A stretch of DNA of 64,000 bases from Gracilibacillus massiliensis (GCF_001458115.1 NZ_CZRP01000013.1:1178001-1242000); one strand, 5' to 3'; counted from the stretch's first letter, positions 28,584 through 38,031 are shown. Made by a program: numbers and translations. Notes: generated by a model from the sequence alone, not told the origin.

Positions 28584-30059
28584 CTAGCGATAAATTGCTT
28601 CATTCCATTTTAATTCATTGCGGAATTGACGTAATTTGGTATCTTCATCAATTACTACGCATTCGATTTTTGCCATATCGGCAAAGTCATATAGTTGTTC
28701 TGTCGTGACATCAAAAGAGAAAACCGTATGGTGCGCCCCACCTGCATAAATCCACGCTTCTGTTGCTTCACTTAAAGAAGGCTGTGGTTTCCACAATACT
28801 TTAGCAACAGGTAAATTAGGCGTTTCTGTTTTAGGCTGTTCTGCTTTAATTTCATTAATTACTAGACGGTAGCGACCACCCATTTCCACTAAGGATGCGT
28901 TAACAGCATCTCCACCTTTGCCATCAAAAACTAAACGTGCCGGATCTTCTTTATCTCCCATACTTAATGGATTAACTACAATTTTTGGTTTTGTAGCAGA
29001 AACTGTCGGGCAGATTTCTAACATATGAGAACCTAATATCATTTCATTTCCTGGTTCCAGATGATAGGTGTAATCTTCCATGAAAGAAGTATTTTTATTA
29101 TCAGCAATAATCTTCATGAAACGTGTAAGCGCAGCGGTTCTCCAATCCCCTTCACCAGCGAATCCATAGCCTTCAGCCATTAGACGCTGTGCAGCAAGTC
29201 CTGGTAATTGCTTCATTCCATGTAAATCTTCGAAGTTTGTTGTAAAAGCTGTATAATTACCTTTTTCCAAAAAGGATTTTAAACCTAGTTCGATTTTAGC
29301 TTGATAACGGATAGAGTCTTCTACATTACCTTCGTTATTTGGTATATCATACAATTCTTGGTACTCTTTATATAACTCATCAATCTCTGCTTCAGATACT
29401 TTGTCCATTTCTTCCACAAGATCACCGATACCGTAATAATCGACTACCCAGCCAAATTTAATTTGTGCTTCAATTTTATCTCCATCTGTAACAGCAACAT
29501 TTCGCATATTATCACCAAAACGAGCAACACGAATATTTGATCCTTCAGAAACTGCAACTGCAGTCTTCATCCATCCCGCAATCTTTGTTGTCACATCTTT
29601 ACTTTGCCAATGACCAACAACTACTTTACGAGATACATCCATACGTGTACCAATAAAGCCATACTCACGATCCCCGTGTGCTGCTTGGTTTAAGTTCATG
29701 AAGTCCATATCAATACTTTCCCATGGAATATCACGATTATACTGGGTATGCAAATGCAATAATGGTTTTTGTAAGGATTTTAGCCCAGCAATCCACATTT
29801 TTGCTGGAGAGAATGTGTGCATCCATGTAATCACACCAGCACAATTTTCATCGGTATTTGCTTGTTGCATCAAACGCTGAATGTCATCTGATGTCGTTAA
29901 TACTTCCTTAAACTGCACCTCAAAAGGCAAATTACCTTCTTTATTTAATCCTGCTACCACTTCTTTTGAATTGTTTGCTACTTCTGTTAATGGACCTTCA
30001 CCATAAAGGTGCTGACTTCCTGTAACAAACCAAAATTTATATGGGCGTACTTCTAACAT
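28584..30059 (-). CDS. araA: L-arabinose isomerase
   Basis: Converts L-arabinose to L-ribulose. At 491 residues it is full length. Family motifs include FVTGSQHLYG at the N-terminus. The metal/catalytic residues are E303 (FAGEGDW), E328 (SFMEDYTYH) and H345 (GSHMLEICP), with GGAHHTVFSF near the C-terminus holding the last metal histidine. It follows araD by 79 bp and is read from the same promoter region. The usual partner araB (ribulokinase) is not between or beside them. Confidence 0.95.
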   Translation of the reverse strand: MLEVRPYKFWFVTGSQHLYGEGPLTEVANNSKEVVAGLNKEGNLPFEVQFKEVLTTSDDIQRLMQQANTDENCAGVITWMHTFSPAKMWIAGLKSLQKPLLHLHTQYNRDIPWESIDMDFMNLNQAAHGDREYGFIGTRMDVSRKVVVGHWQSKDVTTKIAGWMKTAVAVSEGSNIRVARFGDNMRNVAVTDGDKIEAQIKFGWVVDYYGIGDLVEEMDKVSEAEIDELYKEYQELYDIPNNEGNVEDSIRYQAKIELGLKSFLEKGNYTAFTTNFEDLHGMKQLPGLAAQRLMAEGYGFAGEGDWRTAALTRFMKIIADNKNTSFMEDYTYHLEPGNEMILGSHMLEICPTVSATKPKIVVNPLSMGDKEDPARLVFDGKGGDAVNASLVEMGGRYRLVINEIKAEQPKTETPNLPVAKVLWKPQPSLSEATEAWIYAGGAHHTVFSFDVTTEQLYDFADMAKIECVVIDEDTKLRQFRNELKWNEAIYR

Positions 30060-30138
30060 AATGTTTTCCTCCTATTGTTTTTAATAATTTATATAGTCCC
30101 TATCACACTAATCTAGAGATTAATCCATTGAGATAGTA

Positions 30139-30834
30139 TTACTTTTTGTCTTGTCCGTAATAGGCATTTGCGCCATGTTTTCTTAGATAGTGTTTATCTA
30201 ATAGAAATTGATCCATGTCTTCAGCGTTAGGGTTAATTTGATAAGTATGCAATGCCATTTTTGCAACTTCTTCTAATACAACTGCATTATGAAGCGCTTC
30301 ATGTGGATCTTTGCCCCAGTTAAAAGGTGCATGACTATGCACTAATACACTTGGAATTTGAAGTGGGTCGATATCTTTAAAAGTTTCAACAATAACATTT
30401 CCAGTTTCCCATTCATATTCACCTGACACTTCTTCCTCTGTCATACGTCTTGTACAGGGAACTTTCCCATAAAAGTAGTCCGCTTGGGTGGTACCAAGAG
30501 CCGGAATACCTTTACCTGCTTGCGCCCAGCTTGTAGCCCAAGGTGAATGGGTATGAACAATTCCACCAACACCTGGGAATTTCTTATAAAGCAAACGATG
30601 GGTTGGTGTGTCAGAAGATGGTTTTAAATCACCTTCGACAATGTTTCCATCTAAGTCTAAAACAACCAAATCTTCTACTTTCAATTCTTCATACGGAACA
30701 CCACTTGGTTTAATAACCATCAAACCTGATTCTTTATCGAAACCGCTTACATTGCCCCAAGTAAATGTGACTAAACCATACTTAGGTAGATCAAGGTTTG
30801 CTTCTAATACTTGCTGTTTTAGTTCTTCAAGCAT
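30139..30834 (-). CDS. araD: L-ribulose-5-phosphate 4-epimerase
   Basis: Interconverts L-ribulose-5-phosphate and D-xylulose-5-phosphate. This 231-residue class II aldolase-like enzyme shows the zinc histidines H94 and H96 in [15 protein letters not shown] and the [10 protein letters not shown] segment at 165-174. The substrate-binding GNVSG and SSDTPTH stretches are present. It is the first gene of araD-araA, behind a promoter with two AraR-like boxes 43 bp apart. Confidence 0.94.
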   Translation of the reverse strand: MLEELKQQVLEANLDLPKYGLVTFTWGNVSGFDKESGLMVIKPSGVPYEELKVEDLVVLDLDGNIVEGDLKPSSDTPTHRLLYKKFPGVGGIVHTHSPWATSWAQAGKGIPALGTTQADYFYGKVPCTRRMTEEEVSGEYEWETGNVIVETFKDIDPLQIPSVLVHSHAPFNWGKDPHEALHNAVVLEEVAKMALHTYQINPNAEDMDQFLLDKHYLRKHGANAYYGQDKK

Positions 30835-30871
30835 GCTTGTCTTCCACCTTTCTTATAAATATCCGCTTTTT

Positions 30872-30932
30872 CCTTGTACGTATGTGTAAAAATATTTACT
30901 TTTATAATAATATAATTCGTACGTACATTCAA
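30872..30932 (-). promoter_or_regulatory. araD-araA promoter with two AraR operators 43 bp apart
   Basis: Minus strand -35 TTGAAT (30932-30927), 17-bp spacer, -10 TATTAT (30909-30904). The box ATTCGTACGTACATT (30915-30929, centre 30922.5) fills the spacer. The second box CTTGTACGTATGTG (centre 30879.5) lies in the leader. The 43-bp centre-to-centre distance equals about four helical turns, as in looped AraR complexes. Confidence 0.8.
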
Positions 30933-31049
30933 TATATAAATAGTAATTTAATAAATTTTTGCACATTTTTCTTAAAAAATTATAATAAATGGAACTTTAA
31001 TAATGCACGCAAATAATATTTTTTTATACCAAAAACAAACTTTTCATAA

Positions 31050-31565
31050 TGTACTGTTGCGCAATATGAGGGTACTGCGCAACAAATGATGACATGATGT
31101 GTGTGTTTAGAAACCGCTTCGGCTTGTCCACTTCCCTTTCCACGGGTTTTTCTCTTCAGCTAACTTTTGTAAGCAAAAAACGCTTACCAAAGTGGATCTT
31201 CGAATAAAAACATCCCGTAGGAGTTGAAGCGGACGCCTACGCTAATTTGATATTCTAAAACGCTAGTATGAGTTAGCATAATGGTATTTCTCTCACATAA
31301 AAAATTCGTTGATTGGAGTAACAGCTCAAATTGCTATCTGTCACAGTAGTTGTAGAAAAAGATATTAGCGTAGGCCGCCCACTTTCACTCCTGTGGGAAC
31401 GTTTTACTTGAAGATCCACTTATTTAAGCGTTCTTTGCTTAAATAAGTTAGCTGAGAGAAAAACCCCACGGAAAGGAAAGTGGGCAGCCGGAGCGGATGT
31501 TAACCAGTTAAAACAATTTCAAAATTACCACAACAGCTAATGCGTAGGATGTTCCTAATACTTAT
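31050..31565. repeat. Dispersed twin-hairpin element, copy D (reversed orientation)
   Basis: Modules lie at about 31112-31243 and 31366-31498. Outer arms: GGTACTGCGCAACAAATG (left) and TTTCAAAATTACCACAAC (right). The spacer is the reverse complement of the A/B spacer type (ACGCTAGTATGAGTTAGCAT). Module 2 is the cleanest hairpin: GCCCACTTTC pairs with GAAAGTGGGC, and ACTTATTTAAGC pairs with GCTTAAATAAGT around a seven-base loop. Stretch 30940-31050 is AT-rich without a gene. Confidence 0.87.
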
Positions 31566-31649
31566 ATGAAATTCGTTTGACCCAACCTTATTTTTTAGTG
31601 AAACTTATCAGTATATTAGGTTTGCTCTTGATTCGGTCAACTGTTTGCA

Positions 31650-32399
31650 TTATAAATCAATTAAAAATTCTACATTTTCATGTTGATATACTATTTCGAA
31701 ATCTTTATTTTCTATTAGTTGATGATATAAATCTTCTGGCGAGAACCATAAATAGTCGTTTTCAAACGTATAATCCGCACCATAATGATAACAAATCCAA
31801 ATTAATTTCGAGCAATATATTTTATCCCACGGGTCATCTAAAGCCTGTGATAGATTAAAAGAAAAGGATGGTTTTGATAAACCGTTCTTTAAATTATTTT
31901 GATATTTTTCATAATACTCTGTAGCATATTTTGCCGTTTTGGTCCCTATATCATTGTCCACCGGTCGGAATTGTGCATGAACCGGATGCTTATCTATAAA
32001 TTGTTGGATTGGTTCTAGTACAATCGCTGGTTCACTCCCAGGTGACTCAATTAATTCATTTTCATTTATGACAATTGCAGTATGACCCATATAACCAGTC
32101 AGTTCAGACTTCACATTATCACTAGCGACTAATATGTCTCCTGCCTGGAAATTACGTTTTCTGTTTGCATAATAGTTTCTTAAGGAGTATTGCTCTCTTT
32201 CCAGTGCATTGTCATGGTAATATTCAATTACGATAGTGGTAGAAGGTTTTTGTTGGCGTAAAGCTATATAACTACCCTCCGAACCAGAATTACTTGTGAC
32301 CAATCTATTATTCTCATAGACTTTATAATATATAAGTTCTACATTTGGTTTCATGTAGATAATATTTTGATTTTTCCACATACTAAAATAGTTCTTCAT
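31650..32399 (-). CDS. YiiX/YycO-like permuted papain-fold hydrolase
   Basis: About 249 residues, cytoplasmic by sequence, with no signal peptide. The N-terminal ~80 residues are unrecognised. Then FQAGDILVAS and YMGHTAIVIN give a candidate catalytic histidine, and IYCSKLIWICYHYG gives the later cysteine: the His-before-Cys order of circularly permuted NlpC/P60 (YiiX/YycO) enzymes. Relatives act on amide or ester bonds of cell wall or lipids; the substrate here is unknown. ATG at 32399 is chosen for AGGTGAT seven bases upstream. It stands alone between repeat copy D and a terminator. Confidence 0.6.
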   Translation of the reverse strand: MKNYFSMWKNQNIIYMKPNVELIYYKVYENNRLVTSNSGSEGSYIALRQQKPSTTIVIEYYHDNALEREQYSLRNYYANRKRNFQAGDILVASDNVKSELTGYMGHTAIVINENELIESPGSEPAIVLEPIQQFIDKHPVHAQFRPVDNDIGTKTAKYATEYYEKYQNNLKNGLSKPSFSFNLSQALDDPWDKIYCSKLIWICYHYGADYTFENDYLWFSPEDLYHQLIENKDFEIVYQHENVEFLIDL

Positions 32400-32459
32400 T
32401 TGGGAAATCACCTCATATTAACATATGAGAAATAAGACAAAATTGAGACATTCTCAACA

Positions 32460-32496
32460 AAAAAAGCACACCAATCTTCATTTAAGATTAGCATGC
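32460..32496 (-). terminator. Strong terminator downstream of purU
   Basis: GCATGCTAATCTT / AAGATTGGTGTGC stem with a five-base loop followed by TTTTTTT on the minus strand. It lies about 235 bp after the purU stop and upstream of the YiiX-like gene. Confidence 0.8.
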
Positions 32497-32568
32497 TTTA
32501 TCATCCACAAACTTGTCACATTCTTATAGGTCTCACGTTGATATCTTAATGAATAGGAAAAATTCAGA

Positions 32569-32711
32569 TTTCTTCACGGGAATCGATCCTCGCATGACGG
32601 GAATTATGTCTCTCTTGATAGGAATTATCTTCTGCTTAAAGGAAAAAAAACATAATTCCCGTCTAGCGAACGATAATTCCCGTCAACCGCATCACTATTC
32701 CCGTGAAGAAA
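32569..32711. repeat. 143-bp symmetric inverted repeat built of GGGAATTAT blocks
   Basis: Three stem blocks pair symmetrically. TTTCTTCACGGGAAT (32569-32583) pairs with ATTCCCGTGAAGAAA (32697-32711), 15 of 15. TGACGGGAATTAT (32595-32607) pairs with ATAATTCCCGTCA (32673-32685), 13 of 13. GGAATTAT (32621-32628) pairs with ATAATTCC (32652-32659). The internal loops are equal on both sides: 11/11 and 13/13 bases. The central loop is 23 bases. It starts 20 bp after the purU stop, so a purU transcript would carry it before the terminator at 32460-32496. Confidence 0.85.
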
Positions 32712-32730
32712 GCAATATTCACAATTCACC

Positions 32731-33630
32731 TTAAAATACGATGGTTTTGTTCCCATAGACGATAATACGGTCTTCTAGGTGCCATTTCACTGCTCTTGCC
32801 AGTACACTACGTTCTACGGATTGACCTATTTTTTTCATCGCTTCAACGTTATCGCGGTGGTCCACGCGACTGATGTCTTGCTCAATAATCGGTCCCTCAT
32901 CAAGATCATTTGTCACATAGTGAGAGGTTGCACCAATTAATTTCACACCACGATGATAGGCTCTCTCATATGGTTTCGCCCCAATAAAGGCAGGCAAGAA
33001 CGAATGATGAATATTAATTATTTTGTTTTTAAATGTTTCAACAAAATGAGGTGTTAAGATTTGCATATAACGTGCTAATACAATCACATCGACATTGTGT
33101 TCTTGTAACAATTGAATCTGTTGTTCTTCCACTTGTTTGCGGATATCCTTATTTGCTGGAATATAATAATATGGTATGCCCAATGGCTCAACAAATTCCC
33201 TCGACGTTTCATGATTACTTACGACAAGACTGATATCAGCCATCAAATCACCACTTTGCCATTCCCAAAGTAACTCTAATAAACAATGCGGCTCTTTCGA
33301 TACAAAGATCGCTACTTTTTTTACCTGGTCAACAAATTTAAAGGTTGCTTCCATTTGAAATTTATTTTTAATTTCCTGAAAATCTTCCTCTAACTGTGTT
33401 GCCTTTTCTTTTAAATTATCGATCTCAAACTCAATACGGATAAAAAACTCCCCACCATGTGGGTCTGTTGAGTATTGGTTTGATTCGAGAATGTTTGCAT
33501 CATGCTCAAATAAAAATTGCGATACAGCTCCAACGATACCTGGCTGATCAGCACAATTGATTAAAAGACGTGCTCTATTTTTGTTGATTTTCTTAAATGT
33601 GTCTAACTTTTCCTGTATATAACTCTTCAT
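32731..33630 (-). CDS. purU: Formyltetrahydrofolate deformylase
   Basis: Hydrolyses 10-formyltetrahydrofolate to formate and tetrahydrofolate. The 299-residue protein has an N-terminal ACT domain (LLINCADQPGIVGAVSQFLFE, about residues 22-90) and a C-terminal formyltransferase-type domain with INIHHSFLPAF, GATSHYVT and DLDEGPIIEQ holding the Asn-His-Asp catalytic residues. It begins 76 bp after argD on the same strand. The 3' region holds a long inverted repeat and then a strong terminator. Confidence 0.93.
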   Translation of the reverse strand: MKSYIQEKLDTFKKINKNRARLLINCADQPGIVGAVSQFLFEHDANILESNQYSTDPHGGEFFIRIEFEIDNLKEKATQLEEDFQEIKNKFQMEATFKFVDQVKKVAIFVSKEPHCLLELLWEWQSGDLMADISLVVSNHETSREFVEPLGIPYYYIPANKDIRKQVEEQQIQLLQEHNVDVIVLARYMQILTPHFVETFKNKIINIHHSFLPAFIGAKPYERAYHRGVKLIGATSHYVTNDLDEGPIIEQDISRVDHRDNVEAMKKIGQSVERSVLARAVKWHLEDRIIVYGNKTIVF

Positions 33631-33706
33631 CTTGATCCCTCTTTATTTGTGTCATTCAATAATACTTTATCACGTTTCCGAGGTGGGTCAAGTGATCAAA
33701 CACGAT

Positions 33707-34879
33707 CTATTGAAATATTTTATTGATCTTGCCAATAAATTCATCCACTTCTTCTTTGGTAGTTGTTAACGGTGGTAAAATACGGACGATGTGAGGCCCC
33801 GCTACAATAATCAATAATTGGTGGTCTTCTCTTGCCTTATTTACATAATCAATTGCTTTTCCTTCTACCTCAAGACCAATCAGCAATCCCTTTCCACGGA
33901 TTGATTTGACTTCTGGTTTATCTGACACTAATTGCTCTAACTTTGCCCATATATATTCAGCAATTTCGTTCGCTTCCCCTAATACGTTTGTTTGAGTAAG
34001 ATGATTAATCGTTGCCAATCCTGCAGTAGTGACAATTGGGTTCCCGCCAAAGGTGCTTCCATGCGTCCCAGGAGAGAATACGTTAGATACATGCTCTTTT
34101 GCTATAATCGCACCAATCGGAAAACCTGATCCTAACCCCTTAGCAATGCTAATCACATCTGGCTCGATTCCATAATGCTGATAAGCGAATAATTTACCCG
34201 TTCTTCCGATCCCTGTTTGAATTTCGTCAATCATTAATAAAATACCATGCTCTTTACAAATGCTTTCTAACTGTTTTACCCATTGCACATCAGCAGGAAT
34301 CACTCCACCTTCACCTTGCACCAATTCAAGAAGCACGGCGACAGGTTTCTTTTTCTTTAATTCCTCTAATGCTTGATCATCGTTAAAAGGTAAGTAATCA
34401 AAACCAGGTGTTAATGGCGCAAATCCGTCTTGAATTTTCGTTTGACCCGTTGCAGACAATGTTGCCATTGTTCTCCCATGAAATGAATTATTAAATGTAA
34501 TAATGGTTGGATTCTCTTGACCGAGCACCTCATGGCCATACTTTTTAGCTAGTTTAATCGCTGCTTCGTTTGCTTCTGCCCCACTATTACAGAAAAACAC
34601 TTGGTCTCCACAACTGTTTGTCGTTAAGGCTTCCGCTAGTTTTTCTTGTGTGGGAATATGATAAAGATTGGAGCAATGCCATAATTTCGATAATTGTTCT
34701 TGTACTGCTTTTTCCACAACCTCTGGCACATGACCTAAATTACATGTCGCTATACCTGATGAATAATCCAAATATTTCTCACCTTGGTCATCCCACACAT
34801 AACTTCCTTTCCCTTCTACAAGTGTAATAGGGAAACGACCATATGTATGCATCACGGGATTTACACTTTGATTAGACAT
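33707..34879 (-). CDS. argD: Acetylornithine aminotransferase
   Basis: PLP-dependent transaminase of arginine synthesis, 390 residues. PLP lysine K247 stands in ISIAKGLGSG, and the cofactor-binding NSGAEANEAA and IDEIQTGIGRTG motifs are present. The start overlaps argB by 8 bp. It is last in argC-argJ-argB-argD; carAB and argF, which follow in B. subtilis, are absent here. Confidence 0.93.
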   Translation of the reverse strand: MSNQSVNPVMHTYGRFPITLVEGKGSYVWDDQGEKYLDYSSGIATCNLGHVPEVVEKAVQEQLSKLWHCSNLYHIPTQEKLAEALTTNSCGDQVFFCNSGAEANEAAIKLAKKYGHEVLGQENPTIITFNNSFHGRTMATLSATGQTKIQDGFAPLTPGFDYLPFNDDQALEELKKKKPVAVLLELVQGEGGVIPADVQWVKQLESICKEHGILLMIDEIQTGIGRTGKLFAYQHYGIEPDVISIAKGLGSGFPIGAIIAKEHVSNVFSPGTHGSTFGGNPIVTTAGLATINHLTQTNVLGEANEIAEYIWAKLEQLVSDKPEVKSIRGKGLLIGLEVEGKAIDYVNKAREDHQLLIIVAGPHIVRILPPLTTTKEEVDEFIGKINKIFQ

Positions 34880-35675
34880 GTGGCACCTCCTGATTCAAAG
34901 ATATTCTTGTTCCGATTTCTTTCCCTTGCATAAATTCTAACAATCCGTGTTCCTGTGTTCCATTAACTATCGAGACTTCCATAACACCTTGGTGTAAGGC
35001 TGCTAAAGCTGATTGCACTTTCGGTATCATCCCACCAAAAATAACTTCTTGTTGTATAAGTTCTTCTATTTTCGTTTCATTTAATTGATGAAAGACTTCC
35101 TTTTCTCCATTTACTTCATGATAAATCCCTGGAATATCACTAATAAAGCACAATTTTGCACCTAAAGCCTGCGCTACCGCTGAAGCTGCCATATCGGCAT
35201 TAACATTGAAGCGTTGCCCCGTTTTGTCTATTCCAATTGGAGAAACAACAGGAATTAGATTTTGATTAAAAAAGTTCTCTAGTAAGCTTGTATTTACATC
35301 TGTTACTTGGCCAACGAAACCTAATCGCCCATCTTCGTTAACTGGTTTCGCATTTAGTAAATTTCCATCTACACCACTGACACCGATCGCATTTCCATTT
35401 GCTTTTGAAAGCTCACGAACAATTCCTTTATTGATAGAACCACTTAGTGCCATTTCTACCACATCTAATACTTCGTTTGTGGTAACACGTAATCCATCAA
35501 CAAACGTAGTCTCTACCCCTGTTTGTTCTAATAGTTGAGAGATCAATGGCCCGCCACCATGTACAATGATCGGTTGCCATTCTCCTTGCGCTTGAATTTC
35601 GACTATATTTTGATAAAAAGAAGGAGGCAGTTGTTCAAAGACACTACCACCACATTTGATCACGACATAATTCAT
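34872..35675 (-). CDS. argB: Acetylglutamate kinase
   Basis: Phosphorylates N-acetylglutamate, the second step of the arginine pathway. The 267-residue amino acid kinase fold shows VIKCGGSVFE at the N-terminus, the HGGGPLIS phosphate loop, and NVNADMAASAVAQALGA. It starts 12 bp after argJ and overlaps argD. The N-terminal extension found in arginine-inhibited hexameric forms is absent. Confidence 0.94.
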   Translation of the reverse strand: MNYVVIKCGGSVFEQLPPSFYQNIVEIQAQGEWQPIIVHGGGPLISQLLEQTGVETTFVDGLRVTTNEVLDVVEMALSGSINKGIVRELSKANGNAIGVSGVDGNLLNAKPVNEDGRLGFVGQVTDVNTSLLENFFNQNLIPVVSPIGIDKTGQRFNVNADMAASAVAQALGAKLCFISDIPGIYHEVNGEKEVFHQLNETKIEELIQQEVIFGGMIPKVQSALAALHQGVMEVSIVNGTQEHGLLEFMQGKEIGTRISLNQEVPHV

Positions 35676-35687
35676 TTGACGACCTCC

Positions 35688-36911
35688 TTATGTGCGATAA
35701 GAAGCATTAATTCTGACATATTCATACGATAAATCACAGCCCCATGCTGTAGCTCTTCCATTGGCATCCCCTAATTTCGCCAGTATCTTCACTTCGTCCT
35801 CTAATAAGTGTTCTTTGGCAGCCTCTTCATCAAAAGGATGTGGGACACCGTTTTCTACTACTAAAATATCTCCTAAGTAAATACTTACTTTATCCGGATC
35901 TAAAGACTCTCCGCTATAGCCGATCGCTGTAATGATCCGTCCCCAGTTTGCATCTGCACCGTGAATGGCAGTTTTCACCAAGTTAGATGAAATAATTGAC
36001 TTAGCAATGCCTGTTGCTGCTTCATCCGTAAAGGCTCCTTCTACATTTACTTCTACTAATCTAGTTGCACCTTCACCGTCTCTTGCAATCTCTTTTGCTA
36101 AATATTCACAAACAAACTTCAATCCTTGATAAAAAGTTTCCCAGTCTTTATGGTCAGGGGTTAGCTCCTTGTTTTCTGCTTTACCATTTGCTAACACTAA
36201 AACCATGTCATTGGTACTTGTATCACCATCTACTGTAATCATGTTAAACGATTTATTAGTGATAGCCTTCAACGTATCTGTTAAATGGCTAGAGGAAATG
36301 GTTGCATCGGTTGTGACGAAACCAAGCATTGTAGCCATATTCGGATGGATCATACCAGAACCTTTTGCCGCTCCGCCAATTGTCACTGTCTCGCCATCAA
36401 TTTCTAATTCGATTGCAATTCCTTTTTCTTTGGTATCTGTCGTTAAAATTGCTGTTTCAAACTTTTCTGCTCCAGTATGTGTTTGATCATTTACTTGACT
36501 GATCCCTTTTTGCAACTTATCCATCGGCAATAATTCACCAATTAAACCAGTAGACGCAACGGCTGCTAAATGTTCTTCGACACCGATTGTTTCGGCAAAA
36601 AGTTTACGCATATCATAGGCGTCTTGCAGTCCTTGCTCGCCTGTACAAGCATTCGCTATAGCTGAGTTCACAATCACTGCTTGTAATTGATTTTCTTTGG
36701 CGATACTTTCCTGTGTTACTTTTAACGGCGCTGCCTGAAAAGAATTAGTTGTGTAAACACCAGCCGCTTGAGCTGGAACCTCTGAATAGACCCAGCCTAA
36801 ATCGATTTTTTTCTTACGTAATCCACAATGTAAACCACCCGCTTGAAATCCCTTTGCAGTGGCAATATTACCATCTTTAATAATTTGAAAATGTTCTTGT
36901 TGATCTCCCAT
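35688..36911 (-). CDS. argJ: Bifunctional glutamate N-acetyltransferase / ornithine acetyltransferase
   Basis: Recycles the acetyl group from acetylornithine to glutamate and can also use acetyl-CoA. The proprotein self-cleaves before Thr in the MATMLGF motif (T194 from the chosen start) to give alpha and beta subunits. KGSGMIHPN and the C-terminal WGCDLSYEYVRINA are typical. ATG at 36911 is preferred: AAGGAG lies upstream at workable spacing, while the in-frame GTG at 36923 abuts it. It lies between argC and argB with short gaps. Confidence 0.93.
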   Translation of the reverse strand: MGDQQEHFQIIKDGNIATAKGFQAGGLHCGLRKKKIDLGWVYSEVPAQAAGVYTTNSFQAAPLKVTQESIAKENQLQAVIVNSAIANACTGEQGLQDAYDMRKLFAETIGVEEHLAAVASTGLIGELLPMDKLQKGISQVNDQTHTGAEKFETAILTTDTKEKGIAIELEIDGETVTIGGAAKGSGMIHPNMATMLGFVTTDATISSSHLTDTLKAITNKSFNMITVDGDTSTNDMVLVLANGKAENKELTPDHKDWETFYQGLKFVCEYLAKEIARDGEGATRLVEVNVEGAFTDEAATGIAKSIISSNLVKTAIHGADANWGRIITAIGYSGESLDPDKVSIYLGDILVVENGVPHPFDEEAAKEHLLEDEVKILAKLGDANGRATAWGCDLSYEYVRINASYRT

Positions 36912-36926
36912 GCCTGTTTTCACTCC

Positions 36927-37964
36927 TTAAGGATAAATAGGTAACTGATTGATACCAGTTGTTTCGTCCCATCCGCACATAATATTCATATTCTGCACCG
37001 CTTGACCCGATGCTCCTTTAACCAGGTTATCGATAACCGATACAATAATAAGCTTGCCAGTCCGCTCATCTGCATATAAACCAATATCACAATAGTTGCT
37101 ACCATACACTTCTCTTGTTGATGGAATGGCACCGTTTTGTCGGACGCGAACAAACGGATGATTCTTATAATATTTTTGGTAAACGTCGATTAAATAATCT
37201 GTTGACTGCTTATCTTTCAAATCAACATATATAGTACTCATAATCCCTCTTGTCATTGGTACAATATGAGGGGTGAACGTTATTTGAATATCTTCTTTGG
37301 CACGTTCCGTTAACATTTGCTCAATCTCAGGAATGTGTTTATGCACACCTAGTTTATATGCCTTAAAGTTTTCATTCATTTCTGAAAAATGAACATTTAA
37401 TGAGAGGCCTCTACCGGCACCTGATGTACCTGTTTTGGCATCAATAATAATCGATTTGCGTTCTACTAAATCATTTTCTAATACAGGCAGTAAACCTAAC
37501 GTAGTTGCCGTCGGATAACAACCAGGATTTGCTAGAATACTAGCTTGTTTAATTTGTTCTTTATTGATTTCTGGCAATCCGTATACTGCTTGATCAATAT
37601 ACAATTGCGTAGCCATTTCTTCTCCATAGTAAGTTTGATAGATTTCACCATCGCGCAACCTAAAATCACCGGATAAATCGATACAACGCACCCCTTTATC
37701 CACTAATGCAGGTATATAATGTTTACTCACGTTAGATGGTGTGGCAAAAAAGACTAATTCTACTTGCTTTGCTATTTCCTCCACATTTAACGCCGTCATT
37801 TTAAGATCGATAATATCTACTAGATGTGGATAAACTTCCGATAAGTCTGTACCACTATTTGAATGTGATATAATTTTAGTCACTTGAACATGTGGATGGT
37901 TATGCAAAAATCGTATTAATTCAACCGCTCCATAACCCGTTCCACCTATAATTGCTACATCCAC
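36927..37964 (-). CDS. argC: N-acetyl-gamma-glutamyl-phosphate reductase
   Basis: NADPH-dependent third step of arginine synthesis, 345 residues. The N-terminal Rossmann motif reads AIIGGTGYGAVELIRFL, the active-site C149 stands in ANPGCYPTAT, and GTSGAGRGLS follows. The start is GTG at 37964, seven bases after AGGAGG. It is first in the arg operon with a near-consensus promoter. Confidence 0.94.
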   Translation of the reverse strand: MDVAIIGGTGYGAVELIRFLHNHPHVQVTKIISHSNSGTDLSEVYPHLVDIIDLKMTALNVEEIAKQVELVFFATPSNVSKHYIPALVDKGVRCIDLSGDFRLRDGEIYQTYYGEEMATQLYIDQAVYGLPEINKEQIKQASILANPGCYPTATTLGLLPVLENDLVERKSIIIDAKTGTSGAGRGLSLNVHFSEMNENFKAYKLGVHKHIPEIEQMLTERAKEDIQITFTPHIVPMTRGIMSTIYVDLKDKQSTDYLIDVYQKYYKNHPFVRVRQNGAIPSTREVYGSNYCDIGLYADERTGKLIIVSVIDNLVKGASGQAVQNMNIMCGWDETTGINQLPIYP

Positions 37965-38002
37965 AACAGTTCCTCCTAATTTCCGTATATGATTAGTTTA
38001 TA

Positions 38003-38031
38003 ATTATACTCTATTTTGTATTTTCATGCAA
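38003..38031 (-). promoter_or_regulatory. argC promoter
   Basis: Minus strand -35 TTGCAT (38031-38026), exactly 17-bp spacer, -10 TATAAT (38008-38003). AT-rich stretches around it (GCATGAAAATACAAAATA and GAATTTTTTTATAAAC) resemble ARG-box halves, but ArgR binding is only a possibility. Confidence 0.75.

Noticed and set aside
33631-33706. Riboswitch before purU
   Set aside because: Only 76 bases lie between argD and purU and no aptamer-like pattern could be recognised.
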